In this document: positions 33,099-41,363 of the stretch, piece after piece
How positions within the stretch are numbered: position 1 is the stretch's first letter
Layout of the letters: every line of letters starts with the position of its first letter
Assembly (NCBI RefSeq): GCF_019511665.1
Contig: NZ_JAEUAW010000002.1
Location: forward strand, 1-64,000
Source: Microbacterium jejuense
GTDB lineage: Bacteria > Actinomycetota > Actinomycetes > Actinomycetales > Microbacteriaceae
Direction of reading: 5' to 3'
Length of the DNA stretch: 64,000 bases
The notes under the pieces: model-generated
Databases searched by the model: none
What the model saw: only the letters and a program-made list of their open reading frames with translations
Told to the model about the DNA's origin: nothing
Program-made: the position numbers and the translations under genes

Positions 33099-33169
33099 TG
33101 GGAGCGTTCCCACCGACCGAGAGGCAACGTTATGGGATCGCTCCCACGAAAGTCAAGGGAGCGCTCCCA
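33099..33169 (-). promoter_or_regulatory. cebE promoter with three CebR-type operators
   Basis: Three 14-bp sites: TGGGAGCGTTCCCA (33099-33112), TGGGATCGCTCCCA (33133-33146) and AGGGAGCGCTCCCA (33156-33169). On the - strand the core promoter is TTGACT (33156-33151), an 18-base spacer and TAACGT (33132-33127). One operator fills the spacer, one lies just upstream of -35, and one lies downstream of the start point. The published Streptomyces CebR box is TGGGAGCGCTCCCA. Confidence 0.85.
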
Positions 33170-33235
33170 TGGACGGGTCACGGTTTGGTCACGACGCTGT
33201 GACGGAGCGAGGAACCGACGGGATGCCGCGGCCCG

Positions 33236-33241
33236 TACACT
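33236..33241 (+). promoter_or_regulatory. Candidate -10 of purS-purQ
   Basis: TACACT, about 38 bases before the purS ATG; no clear -35. The nearest CebR-type site is 67 bases upstream. Confidence 0.4.
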
Positions 33242-33278
33242 GGAGTCGACCCCTGCCCGCGACACTCGGAGCTGTCAC

Positions 33279-33527
33279 ATGCCCACCATCGTCGTCGACG
33301 TCATGCCCAAGGCCGAACTGCTGGACCCCCAGGGGAAGGCCGTCGCAGGTGCGTTCGCGCGGCTCGGAATCTCGGACTTCGCGGGCGTGCGCATCGGCAA
33401 GCGGTTCGAGCTCGCCGTCGAGGGCGAGGTCACCGACGAGCTGCTCACGGAGGCCAAGCGCGTCGCCGACGAGATCCTGTCGAACGCCGTGATCGAGGAC
33501 GTCGTGGGCATCGAGGTCGTGGAATGA
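33279..33527 (+). CDS. purS: FGAM synthase small subunit PurS
   Basis: 82 residues, the usual size. It bridges PurQ and PurL in the three-part phosphoribosylformylglycinamidine synthase. Conserved: [17 protein letters not shown] and [10 protein letters not shown], followed by the C-terminal [19 protein letters not shown] has GGAG eight bases upstream. It overlaps purQ by four bases. purL is not in the window. Confidence 0.95.
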   Translation: MPTIVVDVMPKAELLDPQGKAVAGAFARLGISDFAGVRIGKRFELAVEGEVTDELLTEAKRVADEILSNAVIEDVVGIEVVE

Positions 33528-34231
33528 CCGCCCGCATCGGCGTCATCACTTTCCCGGGCTCCCTCGACGACCGCGACGCGCAGCGCGCGATCCAGATCGC
33601 CGGCGCCGAGCCCGTCGCGCTGTGGCACGGCTCGCACGACCTCGAAGGCGTCGACGCGCTCGTGCTGCCGGGCGGCTTCAGCTACGGCGACTACCTCCGG
33701 GCTGGTGCGATCGCCGCCCTCGCGCCGATCATGTCGGAGGTGAAGGATGCCGCGGCCAAGGGCATGCCCATCCTCGGCATCTGCAACGGCTTCCAGATGC
33801 TCGTCGAGGCGCACCTGCTGCCGGGCGGGCTGATCCGCAACGCCCACCAGCAGTTCATCCGCCGCGACCAGAGGCTGCGCGTCGAGAACGCCGACACGGC
33901 GTGGACGAGCGACCTCGCCGTCGGGCAGGAGATCGTGATCCCGCTCAAGAACGCGGACGGCGGCTACATCGCCTCGGAGTCCGAGCTCGACCGCCTCGAG
34001 GGCGAAGGGCTCGTCGCCTTCCGCTATGTGGGCGTCAACCCCAACGGGTCGCTGCGCGACATCGCCGGCATCGCGAACGAGCGCGGCAACGTCGTCGGCC
34101 TCATGCCGCACCCCGAGCACGCCGTCGAGCCCGGCTTCGGGCCCGGCACGTCGGCCGCCATGCGCTCGGGCGTGGACGGCCTGGCGTTCTTCACTTCAGC
34201 GATCGCCGCCGTCGTCGCCCAGGCCGCCTGA
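33524..34231 (+). CDS. purQ: FGAM synthase glutaminase subunit PurQ
   Basis: 235 residues, class-I glutamine amidotransferase that feeds ammonia to PurL. Start [20 protein letters not shown]; nucleophile Cys in [12 protein letters not shown]; catalytic His/Glu in [12 protein letters not shown]. The ATG overlaps the purS stop (ATGA), so translation is coupled. Confidence 0.96.
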   Translation: MTARIGVITFPGSLDDRDAQRAIQIAGAEPVALWHGSHDLEGVDALVLPGGFSYGDYLRAGAIAALAPIMSEVKDAAAKGMPILGICNGFQMLVEAHLLPGGLIRNAHQQFIRRDQRLRVENADTAWTSDLAVGQEIVIPLKNADGGYIASESELDRLEGEGLVAFRYVGVNPNGSLRDIAGIANERGNVVGLMPHPEHAVEPGFGPGTSAAMRSGVDGLAFFTSAIAAVVAQAA

Positions 34232-34253
34232 CCGCCGGCATCCCGCGTTCTCC

Positions 34254-34324
34254 AGATCAGGAGATCTCGCCTGCGCAGGACGATCCGCGCGGGTTCGTCC
34301 TGCGTACGCGAGATCTCCTGATCT
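34254..34324. repeat. Long imperfect palindrome P8 (32-base arms)
   Basis: Arms 34254-34285 and 34293-34324 share AGATCAGGAGATCTCGC and GCAGGACGA with their complements, with only a few mismatches. It fills the gap between purQ and the dehydrogenase gene, 22 bases before the latter's -10. Confidence 0.88.
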
Positions 34325-34345
34325 CAGCGAGCGGCAGGACCCCGG

Positions 34346-34351
34346 TAGCGT
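34346..34351 (+). promoter_or_regulatory. -10 element of the 34359 dehydrogenase (leaderless)
   Basis: TAGCGT, seven bases before the GTG at 34359. Confidence 0.55.
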
Positions 34352-34358
34352 GGAGCGG

Positions 34359-35291
34359 GTGAGCACCGGCATCCCGAATCTCGTCGTCAGCGTCCCCACC
34401 GAGCAGCTCGCCGCCGATCTCGGCGCGCTGCCCGACAACGTCGAACTCGTCGTATGGCCGATGGATGCCGCGGCCCCGCGTGACCGGTTCGACATCGTCG
34501 TTCCGCCGTACATGTCGATGGCCCGCGTGCTCGAGCGCCTCGAGGGCGTCGAGGTCGGGCTCGTGCAGGGCCAGTCGATCGGGTACGACGGCGTGGCGGA
34601 CATCCTGCCGGCGGGACTGCGCTTCGCCAACGCCGCGTCGGTGCACGAGACGTCGACCGCCGAGCTCGCGGTCGGCCTCGCGATCGCGGCGCAGCGGCAC
34701 ATCGACCGGTTCGCCGTCGACACCGCCGCCGGCCAGTGGTCGCCGGTGTTCGCGCAGAGCCTCGCCGACCGTCGCGTCCTGCTGCTCGGCTACGGCGGGG
34801 TCGGCAAGGCGGTCGCCGCGCGCCTTGCGCCGTTCGAGGTCGAGATCACTCCCGTCGCATCGCACGCCCGCGACGAGGACGGCGTGACGGTGCACGGCGT
34901 CGACGAGCTGCCCGACCTGCTCCCCCGTGCCGAGATCGTGATCCTCACGCTGCCCGGCGGCGCGGCGACGCAGAACATCGTCGACGACGCGTTCCTCGCG
35001 GCACTTCCCGACGGCGCCCTCGTGATCAACGTCGGGCGCGGCTCGCTCGTCGACACCGACGCGCTCGTCGACCACGTGCGGCGCGGCCGCATCCGCGCGG
35101 CACTCGACGTCACCGCTCCCGAGCCGCTGCCCGAGGGCCATCCGCTGTGGAGCCTTCCCGGCGTTCTCATCACGCCCCATGTCGGCGGTGCGTCCAGCGC
35201 CATGCGGCCGCGCGTGGCGAAGCTCGTCCGCACGCAGATCGAGCGGCTCGTCGCGGGCGAGCCGCCCCTCAACGTCGTGCTGGGCGGCTGA
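34359..35291 (+). CDS. D-isomer-specific 2-hydroxyacid dehydrogenase
   Basis: 310 residues, NAD(P)-dependent. The Rossmann loop is LLLGYGGVGKAVAARL; the catalytic Arg is in INVGRGSLVDTDALV, the Glu in DVTAPEPLPEGHPLW, and the His in ITPHVGGASS. The substrate-binding half is more diverged; the substrate (glyoxylate, hydroxypyruvate, phosphonate or other) cannot be assigned. GTG start with TAGCGT seven bases upstream, so probably leaderless. Confidence 0.9.
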   Translation: MSTGIPNLVVSVPTEQLAADLGALPDNVELVVWPMDAAAPRDRFDIVVPPYMSMARVLERLEGVEVGLVQGQSIGYDGVADILPAGLRFANAASVHETSTAELAVGLAIAAQRHIDRFAVDTAAGQWSPVFAQSLADRRVLLLGYGGVGKAVAARLAPFEVEITPVASHARDEDGVTVHGVDELPDLLPRAEIVILTLPGGAATQNIVDDAFLAALPDGALVINVGRGSLVDTDALVDHVRRGRIRAALDVTAPEPLPEGHPLWSLPGVLITPHVGGASSAMRPRVAKLVRTQIERLVAGEPPLNVVLGG

Positions 35292-35312
35292 CCCCCTCCG
35301 CAAGGAGCGCAC

Positions 35313-35783
35313 ATGAACCTGCAGGACATCCTCACGGCGTCCGGCGCACTGCTGGGCGCCGCGATGGCGGGCGTGTATTTCGGCTTCTCGCTGCTGGTGA
35401 TGCCGGGACTCTCGCGCACGCCGGACGAGTCCGCCGTGCGCGCCATGCAGCAGATCAACCGGTCCATCCGGCCGGTGTTCCTGCTGCTGTTCGTCGGCTC
35501 GGCATTCGTGGCAGCGGGCTCGGCGGTCGCCGAGCTCGTCGCCTGGCAGGGCGCCGTCTCGGCGTGGCGGCTCGTCGGCGACGTGCTGATCGTCGCCCAC
35601 TTCTTCATCACCGGCGGATTCCACATCCCGCGCAACGCCGTGGTCGACCGGCTCTCGCCGTGCGCCCCCGCCGACCAGCAGGCCTGGCGGAGGATCAGCC
35701 GGCAGTGGACCATCGGCAACCACGTCCGCGGGTGGGCCGCCTTCCTCGGCGCCGGCGTGCTGATCGCGACGCTGCTGACCTGA
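35313..35783 (+). CDS. DUF1772 (anthrone oxygenase-like) membrane protein
   Basis: 156 residues, four membrane helices (LTASGALLGAAMAGVYFGFS; PVFLLLFVGSAFVAAGSAV; VGDVLIVAHFFITGGFHIP; AAFLGAGVLIATLL). The conserved INRSIRPVF, N-VP-RN (here FHIPRNAVVDRL) and W..R..W..GNHVRG fit DUF1772. Function in bacteria unknown. A GCAAGGAG precedes the ATG by six bases, and the gene follows the dehydrogenase by 21 bases, so the two may form an operon. Confidence 0.82.
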   Translation: MNLQDILTASGALLGAAMAGVYFGFSLLVMPGLSRTPDESAVRAMQQINRSIRPVFLLLFVGSAFVAAGSAVAELVAWQGAVSAWRLVGDVLIVAHFFITGGFHIPRNAVVDRLSPCAPADQQAWRRISRQWTIGNHVRGWAAFLGAGVLIATLLT

Positions 35784-35880
35784 CGCGGCGGTCGGCCCGC
35801 CGGCCCGGCCGCCGGCATCCACCCCCTTCTGTTCTCGTACCCGCTGAGGTAGGACGGAAGGGGAGGAGAAAGGCCGATCG

Positions 35881-36468
35881 ATGAAGGACCCGCGCGACGC
35901 ACGCACACCCGGAGTCGAGCGGCTGTCGACCGCCGAATGCTGGGACTACCTGCAGCAGGCGGAGTACGGGCGCCTCGCCGTCATCAACACCGACGGGGCC
36001 CCCGACATCTTTCCGGTGAACCATCTCGCGCATGAGGGGTCGCTGTTCGTCCGCACGGCGCGCGACGCGAAGCTCATGCACATCGCGCACCACCCGCTCG
36101 TGGCTTACGAGGTCGACGGCGTGACCGACGACGTGCGGTGGAGCGTCGTCCTGCGCGGGCGCGCCGAGCGGGTGGCCCGCGACGACGAGATCCGCGACAG
36201 CGGCGTGCGCGACCTCGCGTCGGCGAGCCCGACGGCGAAGCTGTTCGCGCTGAAGGTGACCGCGACCTCGGTGACGGGCCGGCGATTCCACCGCGACGCG
36301 GCGCACACCGACCGGCTCATCCCGTTCGAGGACGATGTGTCGGCGACTGCTGCCGCTGATGCCGCGCCGCCTCCCCGGGCGAGGGGCGAACGGCCGAAGC
36401 CGATCCCGCACTTCGAGCCGCCGACCGGCGCTGTCCCGGTCCGCCCGGAGGACGAGCCGCCGAGGTGA
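35881..36468 (+). CDS. Pyridoxamine-5'-phosphate-oxidase-fold flavin protein
   Basis: 195 residues. The split-barrel domain fills the first ~150: STAECWDYLQQAEYGRLAVI, DIFPVNHLAHEGSLFVRTA, LVAYEVDGVTDDVRWSVVLR. This is the usual start of F420/FMN-binding PNPOx-like proteins related to Nim and MSMEG_5170-type proteins. The last ~45 residues are a Pro/Arg-rich tail. Cofactor (FMN or F420) and substrate unknown. A GGGGAGGAG lies upstream of the ATG. Confidence 0.85.
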   Translation: MKDPRDARTPGVERLSTAECWDYLQQAEYGRLAVINTDGAPDIFPVNHLAHEGSLFVRTARDAKLMHIAHHPLVAYEVDGVTDDVRWSVVLRGRAERVARDDEIRDSGVRDLASASPTAKLFALKVTATSVTGRRFHRDAAHTDRLIPFEDDVSATAAADAAPPPRARGERPKPIPHFEPPTGAVPVRPEDEPPR

Positions 36469-36484
36469 GGTCGTCGCTGCCGGC

Positions 36485-37000
36485 TCAGGCCGTGAACACG
36501 GCGTGGACGTCGCCGACGACGTCGCGCCCGCCGAGCGCGGTGAGCTCCATGAGCACGGCCGTGCCGACGACGCTGCCGCCGAGCTCGGTGACGAGTTCGT
36601 GCGCGGCGACCAGCGTGCCGCCGGTGGCGAGGACGTCGTCGACGAGCAGCACGCGCATGCCGGACGTGATGTCGTCGTGCGCCTCGATGGTCGCGGTGCC
36701 GTATTCGAGGGCGTATGTCACGGATGCCGCGGGCAGCGGGAGCTTGCCGGCCTTGCGGATCGGCACCAGGCCGGCCCCCGCCTCCATCGCGGCCGCGCCG
36801 GCCAGCAGGAAGCCGCGCGCCTCGACGCCGGCGACCACGTCGAACGAGCCCTCGAACGGCGCGATCATCGCGTGGACCACGGTGCGCAGCGCCCTCGCGT
36901 CCGCGAGCAGCGGCGTGATGTCGCGGAACAGCACGCCGGGTTCGGGGTAGTCGGGGATGGTGCGGATGAGCGATTCTGCACGGGTGAGGGCTTCGGACAC
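36485..37000 (-). CDS. apt: Adenine phosphoribosyltransferase
   Basis: 171 residues; makes AMP from adenine and PRPP (salvage). Conserved: IPDYPEPGVLFRDITPLLAD, VVAGVEARGFLLAGAAA, IRKAGKLP and the PRPP loop VLLVDDVLATGGTL. The GTG at 37000 is chosen because TAGGGT ends seven bases upstream; a longer GTG start would overlap that element. It is divergent from the GH13 gene. Confidence 0.95.
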   Translation of the reverse strand: MSEALTRAESLIRTIPDYPEPGVLFRDITPLLADARALRTVVHAMIAPFEGSFDVVAGVEARGFLLAGAAAMEAGAGLVPIRKAGKLPLPAASVTYALEYGTATIEAHDDITSGMRVLLVDDVLATGGTLVAAHELVTELGGSVVGTAVLMELTALGGRDVVGDVHAVFTA

Positions 37001-37007
37001 GCGCTTC

Positions 37008-37013
37008 ACCCTA
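37008..37013 (-). promoter_or_regulatory. -10 element of apt (leaderless)
   Basis: TAGGGT on the - strand, seven bases before the GTG at 37000. Confidence 0.55.
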
Positions 37014-37098
37014 CGCCCGCGTCCTGAACGTCCCTCGCGGCCGCGATCATCGTCGGCGCGCGCACGCACGCGCGCGCCACACGCACACGAGTTGGGAG

Positions 37099-37119
37099 TG
37101 TAAGCGCTTGCAGTACACT
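37099..37119 (+). promoter_or_regulatory. LacI-type operator and -10 of the GH13 gene
   Basis: TGTAAGCGCTTGCA (37099-37112), a near-perfect LacI-family palindrome with a central CG, directly precedes -10 TACACT (37114-37119), which ends six bases before the ATG at 37126. Binding would block RNA polymerase. The LacI protein at 38945 is the natural candidate. Confidence 0.75.
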
Positions 37120-37125
37120 GGCCGA

Positions 37126-38823
37126 ATGACTTCCGCAGAGACCGCCGAGCGCACCGCCGCGCCGTTCCCGTCCGCAGAACCGACCCCCGCGGGCTCGGAG
37201 TGGTGGCGCACCGCCGTGATCTACCAGATCTACCCGCGCTCGTTCGCCGACGCGTCGGGCGACGGCATCGGCGACCTCCCGGGCATCACGGCTCACCTCG
37301 ACGACCTGCAGGCCCTCGGCATCGACGCCATCTGGCTGAGCCCCTTCCAGCGCTCGCCGCAGAAGGACGCCGGCTACGACGTCAGCGACTACTGCGACGT
37401 CGACCCGCTGTTCGGCACGCTGGGCGACTTCGACGACATGCTGGCCGCGGCGCACGCACGCGGCATCCGCGTCATCGTCGACCTGGTCCCGAACCACTCG
37501 TCCGACCAGCACGAGTGGTTCCAGCAGGCTCTCGCGGCCGCGCCCCGCAGCCCGGAGCGCGCGCGCTACATGTTCCGCGACGGCAAGGGCGAGCACGGCG
37601 AGCTGCCCCCGAACAACTGGGAGTCGGTGTTCGGCGGACCGGCATGGACCCGCGTGGTCGAGGCCGACGGCACGCCCGGACAGTGGTACCTGCACCTGTT
37701 CGACTCGTCGCAGCCGGACTTCGACTGGTCGAACGAAGAGGTGCGCGAGGAGTTCCGCCGCGTGCTGCGCTTCTGGCTCGATCGCGGTGTCGACGGCTTC
37801 CGCGTCGACGTCGCCCACGGCCTCATGAAGGCGGAGGGTCTGCCGGACTACATCCCGAACCCCGACGCGGGCTCGATGGGCGGCGAAGAAGAGAACGTCC
37901 CCTACTGGGGTCAGGACGCCGTGCACGAGGTGTATCGCGACTGGCGCAAGATCCTCGAGGAGTACCCGGGCGACCGCGCGCTCGCCGCCGAGGCCTGGCT
38001 GCCCACGGCCGAGCGCACCGCCGAGTGGGTGCGCCCCGACGAGATGCACCAGGCGTTCAACTTCCCCTACCTGCAGACGGAATGGGATGCCGCCGACCTG
38101 CGCGCCGTCATCGACCTGTCGCTGCGCGCCTTCCCCGGCGTCGGCGCGCCGTCGACGTGGGTGCTGTCGAACCACGACGTCGTGCGCCACGCGACGCGTC
38201 TGGCCCTCACGGCCGAGAACCCGCAGGGCCACGGCATCGGCCCGGACTCCCCCGGCCAGCCGATCCCCGAGGTGGGACTGGCCCGCGCCCGCGCCGCGAC
38301 GACGCTGATGCTCGCGCTGCCCGGTTCGGCCTACCTGTACCAGGGCGAGGAGCTCGGCCTGCCCGAGGTCATCGACATCCCCGGCGAGGCCCGTCAGGAC
38401 CCGACGTGGTTCCGCACCAACGGCGAGCGCTACGGCCGCGACGGCTGCCGCGTGCCGCTGCCGTGGACCGTCGACGGCCCCGCGTACGGATTCAACGACA
38501 CCGGAGCCTCGTGGCTGCCGCAGCCGGCGCAGTGGGCCGAGCTGGCGCGCGAGGCCCAGGCGGGCGTCGCCGGATCGACGCTCGAGCTGTACCGCACGCT
38601 GCTCTCCGAGCGCCGCGCGCGCTCGCTCGGGGCGGGTTCGCTGGAGTGGCTCGAGGGCTATGGAGCGGATGCCGTCGCATTCCGAAACGGGAATGTCACG
38701 GTCGTGGCGAACACCGGTTCCCAGCCCGTTCCGCTGCCGAGCGGTATCGTGATCGCGGCGAGCGGTCCCGTCACCGACGTGATCCCCGCCGACACGGCGG
38801 TCTGGGTCGTCGACCAGGGCTGA
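37126..38823 (+). CDS. GH13 alpha-glucosidase (oligo-1,6-/maltase type)
   Basis: 565 residues, cytosolic (no signal peptide). GH13 regions: VIYQIYPRSFADASGDGIGD, VDLVPNHSSDQHEW, nucleophile Asp228 in GFRVDVAHG, acid Glu289 in AAEAWLP, and Asp351 in LSNHDVVRH. The QIYPRSF start marks the oligosaccharide-hydrolysing subfamily (maltose, isomaltose or sucrose-type substrates). ATG six bases after TACACT, so leaderless. Followed 121 bases later by a LacI regulator on the same strand. Confidence 0.92.
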   Translation: MTSAETAERTAAPFPSAEPTPAGSEWWRTAVIYQIYPRSFADASGDGIGDLPGITAHLDDLQALGIDAIWLSPFQRSPQKDAGYDVSDYCDVDPLFGTLGDFDDMLAAAHARGIRVIVDLVPNHSSDQHEWFQQALAAAPRSPERARYMFRDGKGEHGELPPNNWESVFGGPAWTRVVEADGTPGQWYLHLFDSSQPDFDWSNEEVREEFRRVLRFWLDRGVDGFRVDVAHGLMKAEGLPDYIPNPDAGSMGGEEENVPYWGQDAVHEVYRDWRKILEEYPGDRALAAEAWLPTAERTAEWVRPDEMHQAFNFPYLQTEWDAADLRAVIDLSLRAFPGVGAPSTWVLSNHDVVRHATRLALTAENPQGHGIGPDSPGQPIPEVGLARARAATTLMLALPGSAYLYQGEELGLPEVIDIPGEARQDPTWFRTNGERYGRDGCRVPLPWTVDGPAYGFNDTGASWLPQPAQWAELAREAQAGVAGSTLELYRTLLSERRARSLGAGSLEWLEGYGADAVAFRNGNVTVVANTGSQPVPLPSGIVIAASGPVTDVIPADTAVWVVDQG

Positions 38824-38838
38824 CCCGGCCGGCCGGGT
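38823..38838 (+). terminator. Short perfect palindrome after the GH13 gene
   Basis: ACCCGGCCGGCCGGGT, overlapping the stop codon. A weak terminator stem. Confidence 0.4.
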
Positions 38839-38878
38839 GCGGCATCCACTCATCGACACGCACGATGACGTGGCGTAG

Positions 38879-38909
38879 ATGTACGCGACACGCCTGGCGT
38901 GTTGTACAT
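38879..38909. promoter_or_regulatory. Nested inverted repeat upstream of the lacI-type gene
   Basis: Outer ATGTAC/GTACAT and inner ACACGCC-T-GGCGTGT (38888-38902), 36 bases before the regulator's GTG. It could be an operator or a leader hairpin; it does not look like the usual LacI site with a central CG. Confidence 0.45.
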
Positions 38910-38944
38910 ATGAGCCAAGTCAACGAAGGGGACAGGGAGACGAC

Positions 38945-39964
38945 GTGGTCAGCATCGACGAGGTCGCCCGCGCGGCGGGCGTCTCGACGGCGACCGTCTC
39001 GCGCGCGCTGAGCGGGCGCGGCCATGTCTCGGCGGGCGCGAAGGCGAAGGTCGAAGAGGCGGCGAAGAGCCTCGGGTACGTGGTGTCGGCGTCGGCGTCG
39101 AGCCTCGCCTCGGGCCGCACGCGCAACATCGGCGTGCTGGTGCCGTTCCTCGACCGCTGGTTCTTCTCGACGGTGCTCAGCGGCATCGCGTCGGCGCTCA
39201 TGCGCCGCGGCTACGACATCACGCTGTACAGCCTGACCGCCGACCGCGGCGAGCGCCACGATGTGTTCGAGACGTTCCTGCGCCGCGGCCGCGTCGACGG
39301 CGTCATCGCGATCTCGCTCGAGCTGGGCGAGGAAGAGACCGAGCGGCTCGTCGAGCTCGATCTCCCGGTCATCGCGATCGGCGGCCCCAACCCGCACCTG
39401 ACGACCCTGACCGTCGACGACGTCGCGGTCGCGCGCCTGGCCACCGAGCACCTGCTGGCGCTCGGACATCGCGACATCGCGCACATCGGCGCGAGCCCCG
39501 AGTTCGACATCGACTTCCACATCCCGACGCAGCGGCGGCAGGGCTTCGAGCAGGCACTCGCGGATGCCGGCATCGAGGTCAGCCCCTCGCTGTTCGAGCC
39601 GGCGGACTTCACGATCGAGGGCGGCTTCCGCGCCGCCAAGCAGCTGCTGGGCAAGCCCGGCGGCCGGCCGACGGCCATCTTCGCGGCATCCGACGAGATG
39701 GCGATCGGCGCGCTGCTGGCTGCCCGCGACCTCGGCTACCGCGTGCCCGAGGACCTCTCGGTGATCGGCATCGACGGTCACGAGCTGGGCGAGTTCTTCC
39801 GCCTGACGACCATCGACCAGTTCCCGATGGGACAGGGCGAGCGCGCGGCCGAGGCGATCCTCGGCGCGCTGGAGGCGCCCGACGACGAGGCGCCCACGCA
39901 CCGCCCCGGCGAGCTGCCGTTCGAGCTCATCGTGCGCGGCTCGACGGCCCGCCTTCCCGCCTGA
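38945..39964 (+). CDS. LacI-family transcriptional regulator of the GH13 gene
   Basis: 339 residues. Headpiece VSIDEVARAAGVSTATVSRA with hinge LGYVVSASASSLASG, then a sugar-binding domain (NIGVLVPFLDRWFFSTVLSG; IFAASDEMAIGALLAA; VIGIDGHELGEFFRLTTID). GTG at 38945 with AGGGAG five bases upstream is chosen; an upstream ATG would add 22 residues before the conserved headpiece. It likely controls the neighbouring GH13 enzyme through the site at 37099. Confidence 0.88.
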   Translation: MVSIDEVARAAGVSTATVSRALSGRGHVSAGAKAKVEEAAKSLGYVVSASASSLASGRTRNIGVLVPFLDRWFFSTVLSGIASALMRRGYDITLYSLTADRGERHDVFETFLRRGRVDGVIAISLELGEEETERLVELDLPVIAIGGPNPHLTTLTVDDVAVARLATEHLLALGHRDIAHIGASPEFDIDFHIPTQRRQGFEQALADAGIEVSPSLFEPADFTIEGGFRAAKQLLGKPGGRPTAIFAASDEMAIGALLAARDLGYRVPEDLSVIGIDGHELGEFFRLTTIDQFPMGQGERAAEAILGALEAPDDEAPTHRPGELPFELIVRGSTARLPA

Positions 39965-40025
39965 CCCCGGCGCCTGACGCCGGCGCCGACCCGCGGCGCC
40001 TCTCCTCCCGTCGTCCTCGCCGGGT

Positions 40026-40086
40026 GTTCACTTGCGCTGTTTGTACGCCGCGCCCCCGGTTTCGCGTGCATTCAGCGCAACTGAAC
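40026..40086. repeat. Long imperfect palindrome P9 (family B, copy 2)
   Basis: Arms 40026-40048 and 40064-40086: GTTCACTTGCGCTG... with ...CAGCGCAACTGAAC. The outer 14 bases match P3 at 17378; the inner part has diverged. Spacing (61 bases, 15-base loop) is identical to P3. Confidence 0.85.
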
Positions 40087-40122
40087 GGGTTCAGACAGGG
40101 CGGGACGAAGGGACCCCACGGC

Positions 40123-40128
40123 TAGGCT
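40123..40128 (+). promoter_or_regulatory. -10 element of the M20 gene (leaderless)
   Basis: TAGGCT, six bases before the ATG at 40135. Confidence 0.6.
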
Positions 40129-40134
40129 CAGGTC

Positions 40135-41361
40135 ATGACGATCGACCTCGAAGCGCTGTACATCGATCTGCACCGGCATCCGGAGCTGTCGTTCCAAGAG
40201 ACGCGTACGGCGGGGGTGATCGCGCAGCACCTCGGCGACCTCGGCATCGAGTTCGAGGAGGGCATCGGAAAGACCGGAGTCGCCGGCGTGATCCGCAACG
40301 GCGACGGACCCGTCGTCTGGCTGCGCGCCGACATGGACGCCCTTCCGGTGCCCGAGCAGACGGGCCTCGAGTACGCCAGCACCGCGCGCGGCACCGACCC
40401 GGCGGGTAACGACGTGCCGGTCATGCACGCGTGCGGCCACGACATGCACGTCACCGCCATGCTCGGCGCGCTGGAGCGTCTCGTCGCCACGAAGGACGAG
40501 TGGTCGGGCACGGTGGTCGTCGTGTTCCAGCCCGCCGAGGAGTACGGCTCGGGCGCGCAGGCGATGATCGCCGACGGCGTGCTCGACCGGTTCCCGAAGC
40601 CCGACATCGTGCTCGGCCAGCACGTGACTCCCCTGCCCGCGGGCACGATCGGCGTGCGCAGCGGAACCCAGATGGCGGCATCCGACGGCCTCACCGTCAC
40701 CCTGCTGGGCCGTGGCGGCCACGGCTCGCGCCCGCAGGCGACGATCGACCCGGTCGTCATGGCGGCCGCCACCGTCATGCGGCTGCAGACGATCGTGTCG
40801 CGCGAGATCGACCCGCGCGATGTCGCGGTGGTCACGGTCGGCTCGATCCACGCCGGCCTCAAGAACAACATCATCCCGGCCGAGGCGAAGCTCGAGCTGA
40901 GTCTCCGTTACCCCGACGACGAGGCCCGCGCCCGCGTGCTCGAGAAGGTCGAGCGCATCGTGCGCGCCGAGGCGCAGGCGTCGGGCGCCGAAGAGCCGCC
41001 GGTCATCGTCACCGACCACACGCTGCCGCCGACCATCAACGACGTCGACGCCACGGCGCGACTGACCGCGGCGTTCGACACCGCGTTCGGCGAGGGCACC
41101 GTCATCGACCCCGGCATGTTCACGGGCAGCGAGGACGTGTCGTGGTTCGCCCGCGAGGCCGGCGTGCCGCTCGTCTACTGGTTCTGGGGCGGCGTCGACC
41201 CCGAGGCGTTCGCCGCAGCGGCGGCTGCCGGGACCATCGAGCACGACATCCCGACGAACCACTCGCCCTTCTTCGCGCCGGTCATCCAGCCGACCCTGAG
41301 CCGTGGCGTCGACGCGCTCGTCGTGGCCGCGCGCGAGTTCCTGGGGTCGTCCGCGGCGTAG
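40135..41361 (+). CDS. M20-family amidohydrolase (IAA-amino-acid hydrolase / HipO type)
   Basis: 408 residues, metal-dependent amidase for N-acyl amino acids or similar. YIDLHRHPELSFQE at the start, metal ligands in VMHACGHDMHVT, the catalytic Glu pair in VFQPAEEYGSGAQ, and a C-terminal His in TNHSPFFAP. The dimerisation domain is inserted in the middle (MAASDGLTVTLLGRGGHGSR). The substrate is not defined. ATG six bases after TAGGCT. The 3' side is followed at once by the triple tandem repeat. Confidence 0.9.
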   Translation: MTIDLEALYIDLHRHPELSFQETRTAGVIAQHLGDLGIEFEEGIGKTGVAGVIRNGDGPVVWLRADMDALPVPEQTGLEYASTARGTDPAGNDVPVMHACGHDMHVTAMLGALERLVATKDEWSGTVVVVFQPAEEYGSGAQAMIADGVLDRFPKPDIVLGQHVTPLPAGTIGVRSGTQMAASDGLTVTLLGRGGHGSRPQATIDPVVMAAATVMRLQTIVSREIDPRDVAVVTVGSIHAGLKNNIIPAEAKLELSLRYPDDEARARVLEKVERIVRAEAQASGAEEPPVIVTDHTLPPTINDVDATARLTAAFDTAFGEGTVIDPGMFTGSEDVSWFAREAGVPLVYWFWGGVDPEAFAAAAAAGTIEHDIPTNHSPFFAPVIQPTLSRGVDALVVAAREFLGSSAA

Positions 41362-41363
41362 TC

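Noticed and set aside
32930-33265. A 111-codon - strand frame over the cebE promoter
   Set aside because: It overlaps the operators and the cebE start, and has no ribosome site or family resemblance.
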